From positions 992,001 to 1,056,000 of the forward strand of contig JADANN010000404.1 in the NCBI GenBank assembly GCA_018806985.1: a stretch of DNA of 64,000 nt, written 5' to 3'. The notes beneath the pieces are model-generated. The model ran no database searches, was not told the origin of the DNA, and was given only the letters and a program-made list of their open reading frames with translations. The DNA is from Angiostrongylus vasorum (taxonomy: Eukaryota; Nematoda; Chromadorea; Rhabditida; Metastrongylidae). Below, piece after piece: positions 46,930 through 56,396 of the stretch. The position numbers were made by a program, and so were the translations under genes. Positions within the stretch are counted from its first letter, which is position 1; every line of letters begins with the position of its first letter.

Positions 46930-47470
46930 TCGCTAAGTCCTGTGCCGTATAACGGTCCTTAAACTTCCAGACGCTATGTAAATGATGTGAAAACCCCACA
47001 TGCCCCCTCTTATAATAATGACGTAAAAGAGTTGTAACACCCACGGGTTTTCTAACGTTTTTTAAAGTCAGACATTGTGAGGACAGGTTATATTTGAGAA
47101 GACATCGCACCAGCGCTCTGCGAATGGTGCACAAAACATTCTACACGTAGAATGGAAGGACGCGAATCCACTCCTTTGCTGCATAGTTCATTTCAGCCGA
47201 GATATAGTCACTTTCATGACTACGTGCATTGATTGATTGTAATCTATACGCTGCTGTACTTCTCGCACCGTACCTCTTGATTTCATTTCGACCCACTTTT
47301 TTTCTGGACTGTTTTGCATCACAGAACTCTTTCCCAGGCTTTTCACAGTCATTCGTTAGCACGCTGACCACACATTTTATATCAAGGTTGGTCCACGAAT
47401 AGGTGTTCTCATTGCAAGGTACTAGCGAAAAGCATACTACGTCATACTTTCGGACGAGTGAGCCCACCTG
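46930..47470 (-). mobile_element. RTE LINE fragment (second lineage, C-terminal)
   Basis: Minus frames give AEMNYAAKEW then IRRALVRCLLKYN, equivalent to the xLxYAAETW and THRALERCLLKFN blocks of the second RTE lineage, and further down a decayed GHxMR..DDRWT-like stretch. Decayed. Confidence 0.6.
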
Positions 47471-47479
47471 CTTGAATTA

Positions 47480-47878
47480 CACCCTTGACACTTGACTTGA
47501 ACTTGAACGGCCCGTCCTCACTAGTTGTGCGGGCCACAGCATAATCACCATTTATCGGAGATTTGCTGGTTAAGCCATTGTGGTTCCCTGGAATCCCGAG
47601 ATCAGCCTGGCCAAAGTCTGCCCCCAGGCCTTCACCACCACGGGCAGTCGCATGGATTTGTGGATCAGAAGCAGATTTGCCACCATGCCACTTTGATACC
47701 AGGACGGTGGTGAATCCTGATATTGATTTACTCTTAGCTAGGCTTCTTGATGGAAACGCCGGACTCCCTCTAAGCTTGGGAGACCCTGCCGGGTGTACGA
47801 ATCCTCCCGCTGTACATCGCAGTCTGACACTCAGGAACACCTCACAGCCACGATGAGGCGGTAAACCGCTGGGAGGTG
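47480..47878 (-). repeat. Dispersed repeat family A, copy 10 (full length)
   Basis: Reverse-orientation full copy from TTGACACTTGACTTGAAC to CACGATGAGGCGGTAAACCG. Confidence 0.8.
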
Positions 47879-48057
47879 AATTACACAGCGGACCTGTTAT
47901 TATTAATATAGCGAAGTTTAGACTCTAAGGACACGCTAACATTACCAAAAGATGGCATACCACTGAGAAGACATCTATAAAAAATTTTGCAGTATACAGA
48001 ACGACTACGCGTTCTCAAAATCTCGGGGAAGGAACGCACTCCCAACCCTTATTGCAT

Positions 48058-48180
48058 AACTATGATGCTGAGATATTTGCAAAACTCAGACCCCCAGACC
48101 AGATTTGAACCCGTAAGTACCTTTTCCGGAGGCTCGCATGTTACCCACTGCACCTCTGAGGCCCTTGCTTTGCCTTTCTC
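48058..48180 (-). repeat. tRNA-derived SINE (family E)
   Basis: Minus strand: A box GAGGTGCAGTGGGTAACATG, B box GGGTTCAAATCTGG, tail AGTTTTGCAAATATCTCAGC. One of the best-preserved copies. Confidence 0.85.
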
Positions 48181-48194
48181 TCAGACAGTCTTAG

Positions 48195-48360
48195 AATGGA
48201 GCGTTCCCAATTAGATTGCAGAGAGTGATTTTTTCCCACAGAATGCCGGTACCAATTTCCCGAGCAGGAAGGTGAAAGCTCTGGTTGGCGAGGAGCGGAA
48301 TCGAACTCGCACCATGCTCGTGATAACGGATATTACTACCACTGTGCTACCCGCCCCCCT
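48195..48360 (-). repeat. tRNA-derived SINE (family C)
   Basis: Minus strand: A box GGTAGCACAGTGGTAGTAAT, B box CGAGTTCGATTCCGC, then AATTGGTACCGGCATTCTGT. Only 15 bp separates it from the neighbouring family E copy. Confidence 0.85.
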
Positions 48361-48716
48361 TTAGAAAAAGCGCGCATCCCAATATATATTTTTGACTTCT
48401 TACTGATGTTGGAAGCCCTTTATTGCAAATATTTATTTAGTCGCACTTCTTACAAAATTTACAGTTAGCAATTTTACAATGATCTGCAAAGAACTGGCCT
48501 CTCTCTCTCATAAAACTTCTGATGTTTACATGCAATAAAATCTTTTTTTTTACACAATTTAGAACACAATATTATACAAAGCGTATTTCCGGGATAGAAT
48601 CTATATTCATTACACACAATCTTCTTAGCTCTAGTCGTATGCAATGTACAATGCCAACGTAGAGTTTAAATTCCTTCCTCTAGTTTTCCTTCTATAAGTC
48701 TACTTCTTTTATATAA

Positions 48717-48974
48717 ATTCACTTTGCATAAGTCAATTTACTAACATCAAGACGAGGTGAAGATATGTTTCTTACACTACTATGCATAATACGAATCTGC
48801 CTAGCACATCTTATAACAAATCTGGAATCACCATGTTTTGTTAAAGTCGTGGAAAAGCTAACCCAACTCATTCTCCATGTGTTAAGTTTTGGTTGTCGTG
48901 CAAAATAAATGAGTACACCTAAACACTGAGTAAAAGAAGGCCTGCCAAAAAAATTGAGAATCTGAAACATGCGC
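48717..48974 (-). CDS. Possible terminal exon of an unknown gene
   Basis: On the minus strand an acceptor GCATGTTTCAG is followed by 80+ open codons (ILNFFGRPSFTQCLGVLIYF ... DVSKLTYAK) and a TGA at about 48719. An AATAAA lies ~280 nt further at about 48440. I do not recognise the family, and upstream exons could not be joined. It could equally be a chance open frame in AT-rich DNA. Confidence 0.25.
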
Positions 48975-49242
48975 AACACTTACTAGTTTTTCCTATCTCA
49001 CGCAGAATCTTCCCTTTACGCGTAAGTTATTCCTCCTTTTTTTCATAGATCAACCACAATTATTTCTTAGAATTTGACAGGATTTATGCATGAAAACCTG
49101 ACTAGTTGTTATGACAGAGTTAGTGCTGGGATCCCGCTTTCTTGTTTGGACGTGCTATAAGGAAAAAACCAAAGTAAACCACGCAGAAAAAGAAATAACA
49201 TTTTTTTAAGTAGAGGAAGATACCCACCAGAAGTAGCCGACA

Positions 49243-49349
49243 GATCAAGAGGTCCTTGATGTACTAGCGGAACTCGAAAGCCAACTGTTGGATTTTGTCA
49301 TCTGTTTGGAAGCTAAGGAACAGCAAATGGCCCTGAGTGCATTCAACTA
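49243..49349 (+). CDS. Possible short exon or ORF end, unknown
   Basis: After the acceptor-like GCCGACAG (ends 49243) one frame reads QEVLDVLAELESQLLDFVIC then LEAKEQQMALSAFN and TAA. The leucine/glutamate spacing suggests a helical or coiled-coil segment, and codons are strongly G-initial. A second coding-like block in a different frame lies at 49392-49480 (YEAYELLSTCRRML). No start, no known family. Confidence 0.2.
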
Positions 49350-49890
49350 AAAGAAAATTGCGTAGTACATTTAAATTAGTGCGCATGTTCAGTTACGAAG
49401 CTTATGAACTTCTCAGCACGTGTCGAAGAATGCTTGCCTGTTATCACTTGATGGAAGAGGAGTCCAGATGCCTCCAAGTGATGACATGCTAACTTCAGAA
49501 AATACGAAGTGCATCCACGCAAACATGATACATGCATTCCGTCTCGTTTTTGCTGTTATAACAGAAATTACTCTATCAAAGATTCTTGGATGATACTTAG
49601 AAGAATTTTCTAACAGAGTCGCGAAATATCAAAGCAGATCATAGATACATTTGCAATGGTTTGTGCAGATTAAAATTCATACGTAGTAGAGAATAATTTA
49701 TTCGTTCAAATTTAAACCAACATCCAATGAAAACAAAACCATTAGAAGCCAAAACACTGCATTTACAAAAAACCAAATGCATTTTGTAGCAGTGTAGTTG
49801 AGAGTATTGTTTTTCAAAATATTACTTCCAAGGGGACAGGGCTAAGTTGTTGTACTTGGCTTTCAAATTGTTCGCTGGGTCCAACAAGGC

Positions 49891-50154
49891 TTAGCGACCA
49901 CGTGTCAATGTGTGCAAATGAAAAGCGCATTTAAGTGAATATTTACGGTCCATGAGTCTGCGCAATAGACACGGCGCACCGTTTTCTTGGAGATGGTCGT
50001 TCGGTTCCTCGGTTACCTCACATTTTTTCCACGCCTCCTCTATTTCTACATATCCGCAGTGTTCTTCTGATATGTCCACACATTCTTGGACATCTCTTGT
50101 GTGTGATGGAAAAAAATTTTTGCTCATTAGTACTGTGTTATTAGCTTCCAACAT
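49891..50154 (-). CDS. Candidate small gene or terminal exon, unknown
   Basis: An 87-codon minus frame from ATG at 50154 to TAA-adjacent stop at 49891 with coding-like acidic composition (EEHCGYVEIEEAWKKCEVTE). A TATAAAAAAA sequence sits about 50 nt upstream (50208-50199), and AATAAA lies 190 nt after the stop (49702-49697). No homology is recognised and no signal peptide is seen. Alternatives: a terminal exon, or part of an uncharacterised repeat with the frame at 50362-50703. Confidence 0.3.
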   Translation of the reverse strand: MLEANNTVLMSKNFFPSHTRDVQECVDISEEHCGYVEIEEAWKKCEVTEEPNDHLQENGAPCLLRRLMDRKYSLKCAFHLHTLTRGR

Positions 50155-51529
50155 GGTAATGTGTAACAGTTGAGGTATATTTCTATGTCTGTATCATGTT
50201 TTTTTATACCCATTCATTTCATTTCACCAAATGAAATGGCTCAGATTTTTGCAGCTATGGCTCAGAATACCTATCCATGAACCAGCTCCAGTACAAAATC
50301 CCCTGTTCGGCAATCCAGTGATTGATTATGAAGGGTAGTGAAGGTGCTATTTGATCAAAAACTAATCTACCTTTGTGAAAACACTGAAAGAGAAGCAGTT
50401 TTGATCAATCTTGGGTGTCCAGCCTTTTCGCCACCCCCTGCCATTTGCAGGTGGCTGGCCCATATCATAGACCGCACTAGGGATGCGCATTGAAATCAAT
50501 GTGCATGGTGGGTTAAGCCACTTAGGAATTAGTTTGTCCAAATTGAGCCACCCTTCATTCCGATGTGTTGACGAAAGCGCCCAAAGCGGTCGACTTTGTA
50601 GTATTAATGTTGCTTCGTTGGACATATATCCAACGTGGTTGCTAAGGAAATAGTGGAAAACCCGGATTATGGAAAACCATAGTGCATTTACGATAACAGT
50701 CAAAGATTTTTTACGCAGATACGTCTATGCTTGTTCCGCAAGACTCACACGTTCAATTTTTAAGAGGAAGGGAGGAAATTATTATGAGTTCATTCAATTG
50801 ATAGAGATAACATTCGCTAGTAAAAACTAGTCGGGCACTTTCGGGTTTCGCTTGGTTTTGCAAACACACCAGTTTTTCTCAAAAATTTATAATGACAGTC
50901 CCAAGTTTTCTTCACTTTCCTGTTCCTGGATAACAAGTCAAACTTTGGGCTTATTTCTCCTTGTTGTTCCAAAAATTTCAATATTAGTTTTCCCCACTTG
51001 AAATTCGGAGATTTGGTGTCATTTACAGTCGAGAATTATTCGTTTAGACTATTCAGTGTGGTAGTATTTGACGTATTATTTGAAGAGGATTGTATGAAAT
51101 TGGTTGATATTAATAAATCCTTCCAAACATGGATTTAGGGAGGATGGATCGAGCAAGAAAAGCCCCAACTTGTCTGATTGGGATTCTGAATATCGTATAC
51201 TCAGCTTTCAGCAAATGTTTGTTAACAAGAGTTAAAAAATCTTGTAGAAGAAAAAGATATTTCGTTGACATAAAAAATAGAAAAAAGGTAGATTCGGTAC
51301 ACGACATTCATTCATCTATCAGTGGCTCTGATTGCTTGAACAGTTGGTTAATTTATTACAGCTGAAATGAATAAATAAAGAGAAAGCTGAATTGAAGAGA
51401 TTTCCTACATAAAAACAATACATGTTAGCTTCACTTCCTGGAAATTTATTTTCATTTGACCTAGGCTTGGACAGCCAATATCTTGCTGTATGGTTAGACT
51501 TAAATAAGGCTTTTATAATTATTTATTCA
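50155..51529. other. No gene recognised
   Basis: A minus frame at 50362-50703 is coding-like (GWLNLDKLIPKWLNPP) and may be an old repeat ORF; nothing else is supported. Confidence 0.3.
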
Positions 51530-51750
51530 CAGGGAGTCCCCCTCGTGACAGCATGGCTCTGAGGAAGGCGAAATCACCGAAACGTCAGCCATCGACTAAC
51601 AACAACAGCGACAACTACAACAACAAGAACGACAACGAAGACCCATATCAACCTTGCATCAGCTTAAGAAGATCAGTTTTTTAAGATCGTATAAATAAAT
51701 ATATCAACTATTTATGCCGAGGTTTATAGAAAGTCGGTCTTTTTGAGCTT
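51530..51750 (+). mobile_element. Half of a palindromic foldback element
   Basis: Matches the right arm of the element at 32310-32690 (GAAGGCGAAATCACCGAAAC, GTCAGCCATCGACTAACAAC, GATCGTATAAATAAATATAT) and extends to the outer end (CCGAGGTTTATAGAAAGTCG) that the right arm there lacks. The opposite arm is missing. Confidence 0.75.
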
Positions 51751-52034
51751 TTATAATTCTTCTATTCGACTATGGTATTGGCCCATGGCCTTCTCAGTGC
51801 ACAGATGATTCGAGTCGGATGTCCACGGGATTTGTTCCTTGTGATCTGTGATCTTAGTGGAATCGAGTCACACCTACTTGAACGGTTACATCGTAAGAAT
51901 AATACAACCTTACCCAATGATGACCTTTTATAAAAGAAAAAGAGGCGAAAAGTGAACTTCGTTAAGAGAACAATTTGCTTCTATGCATAAGCGGACAAAT
52001 CATTCGTCGTTGACCTATCCATCTCCCTAGATAT

Positions 52035-52200
52035 GCATAAAGTGCTCAACTCAGTTCGTAGCGATGGGCTTTTAGAGGTGGCTGAATGAATACCTAACCT
52101 ATACAATAACTGGTAGTGGCTTATCGATACATCAAGTCATTGTTGGTTCCTTCTCGGAAAAAGCTTGTATCAACTAGCCGACTCTACAGAGTTTTTGACG
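52035..52200 (-). repeat. tRNA-derived SINE (family B), old copy
   Basis: Keeps the body order (GGTGGCTGAATGAATACCTA, TATCGATACATCAAGTCATT, TTGTATCAACTAGCCGACTC in plus) at low identity; head missing. Confidence 0.45.
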
Positions 52201-52559
52201 AGAAACTAACTGCTTGCATCCCGTGTTGTTTGTCCATGTAGCTGGATTTAATTTCTGATTTCTAAATTTCGTTGAATGCGATTTCAGTCGACCTCTCCTC
52301 ATAGGTTGGCCGAATACACACGGAATACGATCCGTACAACCTTCCATTCGTTTCCAATGGAGCAAACACAACTACAGAACTATGCTTAAAAAGGGCTGGT
52401 ATAAAGAACTCGGTAACAGTGAGTGAAACACCACCGAACACTCCAAGAAACAACCTAGCTAGTAACGCTTTTATGACCGTTTATGCACAACACAAAATTG
52501 CTTAACTTGTCCCTAACGGTAGAGACGGTTGTCGCATTATTTCGGGTACAGTTTATGTG

Positions 52560-52850
52560 ATATAATGTAAGGCTTACAGAGACGAATACATGGGCGAAAC
52601 GTATACACCATTCCGCGTTCGTTCAGAACAACATCTAGTTGGTAATCTTAAAGCTAAAGAAAATACTTCACTATGCACGCAGAAACACGAACACATAATA
52701 GGGAAGATTTTTGAAGAAGAAGTCATAATCTTCTTAAAGGAATATAAAACTTCAATGCGTATAACCATGGTAGCATTCTGGATATATTCCAAGAATCGAA
52801 AAATTGAACCGCAGGGAGGAATGTTTCGTTATCACATCTGATCGGACACA
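52560..52850 (+). mobile_element. Penelope-like element GIY-YIG domain, plus strand
   Basis: The frame reads YRDEYMGETYTPFRVRSEQH, then HEHIIGKIFEEEVIIFLKEY and AFWIYSKNRKI, in the same order as the GIY-YIG domain and C-terminal AFWI-S-KNPK block of Penelope-like elements. The cysteine-rich start of the domain and the RT are missing. Confidence 0.72.
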
Positions 52851-53074
52851 ATATTTCACACTTATTTTAACGTGAGATTGGCTTATCAACCATCCCCGTG
52901 AGTTCTGCACGGTTTGTCTCCACATGGGATGTTCAGTGAGAGACTCATAGAAAACGACGATTGTGTGAAGAAGCCGTTCTGCTTCCAATGGGACTAAAAT
53001 TTAGGCCTCGTGAGTTTTTTCTGTTGAGGGTGTGAAGGTATTTTGATGACTAGATTATAGCTAATTTGACCTTT

Positions 53075-53245
53075 TCAAACTCTAAAGAAGGTGAAGTCTA
53101 CGAAGCATAACTTATTGTGAATAAATACTATAACAACAACCTCGTGTGTGCTTATAAAGAAAACAGCAAGTTGTTGTTCATGCCAAGGTTAGTGGAAATT
53201 CGGTATTGGGAAAAGCTCAATAATTCAATTTTTTCCACGCAACAT
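53075..53245. repeat. Foldback/MITE-type fragment
   Basis: CTCTAAAGAAGGTGAAGTC, TAAATACTATAACAACAACC and CTCGTGTGTGCTTATAAAGA match, in reverse, the termini of the 21.3-21.8 kb element. Confidence 0.5.
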
Positions 53246-53662
53246 TTTTCCTTTTCATATCATACACCTCACCGTAAGAACTCTTAATTTTATGCTAACC
53301 TTCACAGTGTACTCCTGTTTTCGAGAAAGACGGCTACCGTTAAGTGACATATTGTTTTGGATTCTGCCTTACTGAACTAAAAATTGCATGTTGGTGAGTA
53401 TTATTTTCGAGTTCATAATAAAATCTAATTAGATTTATCCTCCCATTTTTCTTGTTTTGTTATTTTTTCTCTTGATGATTCACCTTCTTTTTTGTTGAAC
53501 AGTCCTTCATACATATGACAACGTATTGTGCATGTATTCTAACAAATGATAGCTTTATATGCACAGTGAGAAATGAGTACGATATTCAAACATTGCACTA
53601 CGACCTTTAATTCTGAGTCACAATAGCATGTTGGATGTCTTGCTGATCCAGCAATTCGTTGC

Positions 53663-56378
53663 CTACCTCCTAGACCGAGGCAACATGCATTGCACCGGCG
53701 AGAGAAAGCAGTTTGAGAAATCGTCATCGACACTTCGACGATCTAGTTCTGCCCTTTTCTCGACTCTTTTTGCCGTAAATGCATTGTGCTGGTTCCTGAA
53801 ATCATTTAGTGAAATAAGGCTTGAAAACAGCGCTTTTTATAATGTTAATCTTTTATTTTCTGCCTGCTATAATTTTTCACCGCAGGGTATGATGTGAAAT
53901 ACATCCACAACGATGCTGTGATATTCGTAAAACTTGGACCTCGGATTAGGTCGAACTAAGATTGTCTTTTCCGTGGGCTCGCGCATACTGTACACTGAGG
54001 CCCTTGCTTTGCGTTTCTCTGAGCTAGTTTTTCTACCTAACGCTGTCATCAGAAATCATCGTGTTTCTTATATTTCGAACATAAATTCATTCGTATGTTT
54101 TCACTTTTAACAATCTGACCATAGTAAATTAAAAAAAATTGATCTTATAAAACATTGACAACGGATTTTAAACCTTAAACTTACTCGTCGTCATTGATCT
54201 AGCAGCTCTAAGAAGAAGTATCCGAACACTTAAATGGTGAATCAGTTGTAGGCTTATTCATAAAGTTTGAAAACACTGAATAATTAGACAAAATTGTCTA
54301 GTCAATACACACTAATGGTTTCATCGACAACGTAGTATTGTCTACAAAATCGTCGCCGTTGCAGGGAAAAGAGTATTTAGGATATTGCGGTCCATCATCA
54401 AACACTTCGTGAATGAATTCCGTTTTGTTCCTCAAGTATAACGAACTTATTTTTTACTACTGCACCTCTTCGTTGCTCTCCAGCACTGATGGGTTCGATT
54501 AGCTAATTAGCAAGAAAGCACAAATACTACCAGCTAAGACGTAAGCCACAATATCCCCTTAGCGGCTGGAGTATATTTCGGTCCTGAACTTTGGAATGGA
54601 AAGCGAAGGGTGCAGCCCCATCTCAATTATATACGACGAGAAAAAACTGCGAGAAAGAAAAAGTAACTTTGTGTTTGCCGAAACCGCCATGTTGGATCCT
54701 AGTCGTAAAATGATAAGCGTCCATTCGATCCACAAATGTCGACTACTGCTTGTAGTAATGCCTTGAGCGTGTCTGGGCACCACTGTTTTGAAACATCGGA
54801 GAAAATCTAGCCCAACCACTAAAATTAACGTTAAATCGAAACAGTCCAATTTTAGTGATTCCTTGAAAAAAACAGTCCACGACGTTCGACAAAAGTGTAG
54901 ACCGTTATACGGTTTCCTTCCCGTAGTTCTATCAAACTGTTAGAACGCAGCGGTTAGAGGTGCCCTGCGATGCACACACCGCCGCTACCCGGATTCACCA
55001 AGCCTTCCATCTGTCCGGGGTCGGCAAATTGGTACCAGACTTGTCTGGAAGGATAGCAGCGCTTAACTGATAATTCGCGAAGTCACTGCTAGTCAATGTA
55101 TAGGCCAAGTATGGATTCAATCACCACTAACGATAATTGATGAAGTCGAATGCATGGCGCATCTCACAAAGACTGACCAACGTCGAACGCTTGTAGCTTC
55201 CATTAGTTCCATTAAATGCAGCCGATAAGAATAGTCGATCTTTTTAAGCCGTTTTGTCTGCTTATTTCATAACTAGTTGTTTGCAATTCATAATTACACG
55301 AGCGTATTTCCCTTGTACTAACAAATCCTTCAGATTCATTAATAATGCAAACTGAAGCAAACTTTGTTTTCGCAGGCATAAATGAACTCAAGTCAATATT
55401 TATATTGATCGAATTAAACGAAACCAGATAATTTGTTCATATTGCACTACTCGTACTGTGATTGACCGTTAGGGCTAGCGAACCATAGACAGCTTTCAGG
55501 GCACCGTTCAACTTTGCGCGCCCAAGCGCACCGAACAATTTCGGCGCCTCCCCGCCCTTCCAGCATTCCGATATGACTACGAAGTGCACTTCGTATGACA
55601 TGAGTGGAAATAGTGGCGCGTGAAAATGCACTTGAATATGACCTTATTATAAAAACCTGCCTATTTTTTATTTTTTGACTAAAGTGACGTTCACAAGTAG
55701 GCGAAGTAAACTAATGCGCATAGAATTTCATGGTCGAAGAACACAAAACACTAAACGTTCGGCCTGATCTTTCTCCGAGGGGTGGGCCACGCACTCGACT
55801 CCGCTGGTAACATCGTAGGCGTGAGTGAATGCATATTCAGCCTAAAAGACGACATTCGGTGGCTTAGGAATGTACCTAAGTCAGTGTTTTTTATCTTCCT
55901 AGGGCAAATCTGGTGCCAATATTTGGACGTTGAATGGACTGAGGTGTTGGGTTTGCCTGGGAGGCGTGATTGAACCAGCGACCAGGTGCATTGCAGAGCA
56001 CTTCAAAGTGCCACTTTACACACACCTCTCAAAAAAAGTTATCATGAAAAAAATTACTATGTACTAAAGTTCTGCTAAGGTAAAAAAAACTATGTAGAAT
56101 CCGAATGGATTTACTAACTCCGCAATGAGAGGCAACCTTCGGTACGGAAGCAATATCTTTTACCAATTATGTGAGCTTAACGTTGTTAAACGAGGTCATT
56201 GACAACTATCAAAAATAAGCAGTTACACGGTATCCTACCTTATTAGTAACCGGATCAAAGCATCGTTGCTGAGCCTCTTCGTAAGTGCAGGAAATTCGTT
56301 CTCACTGTACAGTGGGATAGCGTGAAGGCCCAAAGACGAGCAAAGTAAAAGTAAAATTGCAGGAGCAAGGCAGATCAT
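53663..56378 (-). CDS. Neuropeptide precursor, allatostatin-C-like (Cys-x6-Cys)
   Basis: Predicted secreted precursor of 90 residues. Exon 1 is 56378-56239 (140 nt) and exon 2 is 53795-53663 (133 nt); donor AAG|GTAGGA, acceptor TGATTTCAG, phases agree (AG + G = Arg47). Residues 1-20 form a signal peptide (MICLAPAILLLLCSSLGLHA). Then come a KR site at 34-35, a spacer (LSNDALIRLLIR), KR at 56-57, KR at 60-61 and RR at 66-67. The final peptide SVDDDFSNCFLSPVQCMLPR has Cys76 and Cys83 spaced C-x6-C with aromatic, Pro and small residues as in allatostatin C (C-Y-F-N-P-I-S-C); the precursor ends RSRR. Such peptides act through somatostatin-type GPCRs. The family call is inferred from this pattern; insulin-like and FMRFamide types do not fit. 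The 2.4 kb intron holds three SINEs. No amidation glycine is present. Confidence 0.75.
53905..54032 (-). repeat. tRNA-derived SINE (family E)
   Basis: Minus strand: AGTGTACAGTATGCGCGAGC head, decayed B box (TTAGTTCGACCTAATC), tail AAGTTTTACGAATATCACAG. Lies in the neuropeptide gene intron. Confidence 0.65.
54940..55205 (+). repeat. tRNA-derived SINE (family B)
   Basis: A box GAACGCAGCGGTTAGAGG, body GGTACCAGACTTGTCTGGAA, ending near CGAACGCTTGTAGC. Lies in the neuropeptide gene intron. Confidence 0.75.
55478..55626. other. Locally GC/CpG-rich segment in the neuropeptide intron
   Basis: GCGCGCCCAAGCGCACCGAA and GGCGCCTCCCCGCCC stand out from the AT-rich flanks, with a 14 bp palindrome CGAAGTGCACTTCG at about 55579. 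A minus frame (55631-55437) is open through it. It could be an old repeat or a regulatory island; unresolved. Confidence 0.4.
55755..56035 (-). repeat. tRNA-derived SINE (family B-like), diverged
   Basis: Minus strand head AAAGTGGCACTTTGAAGTGC, B box CGCTGGTTCAATCACG; plus-strand body blocks GCCACGCACTCGACTCCGCT and GCAAATCTGGTGCCAATATT match family B. Lies in the neuropeptide gene intron. Confidence 0.6.
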
Positions 56379-56384
56379 TACTCG

Positions 56385-56396
56385 CCTAAAAAATGT
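56385..56396 (-). promoter_or_regulatory. Splice-acceptor (SL-type) upstream of the neuropeptide start
   Basis: Minus strand ACATTTTTTAG ends at 56386, leaving a 7 nt leader before ATG at 56378. Very short leaders after a pyrimidine-rich acceptor are typical of trans-spliced nematode genes. Further upstream a CCAAT (56623-56619) and a GGGGCGGG box (56658-56651) may belong to the promoter. Confidence 0.55.

Noticed and set aside
50362..50703. 113-residue minus-strand frame
   Set aside because: Coding-like in places but no start context, domain or splice partners; left as unassigned.
53539..53733. Minus-strand frame rich in Cys (RRCNACCLGLG)
   Set aside because: It is another frame of the neuropeptide exon; the chosen frame has dibasic sites, a matching splice phase and a correct stop.
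54185..54207. 23 nt microexon between the neuropeptide exons (acceptor TTCTTAG, donor GTAAGT)
   Set aside because: Its length would break the phase of the final exon, whereas the direct join is in phase.
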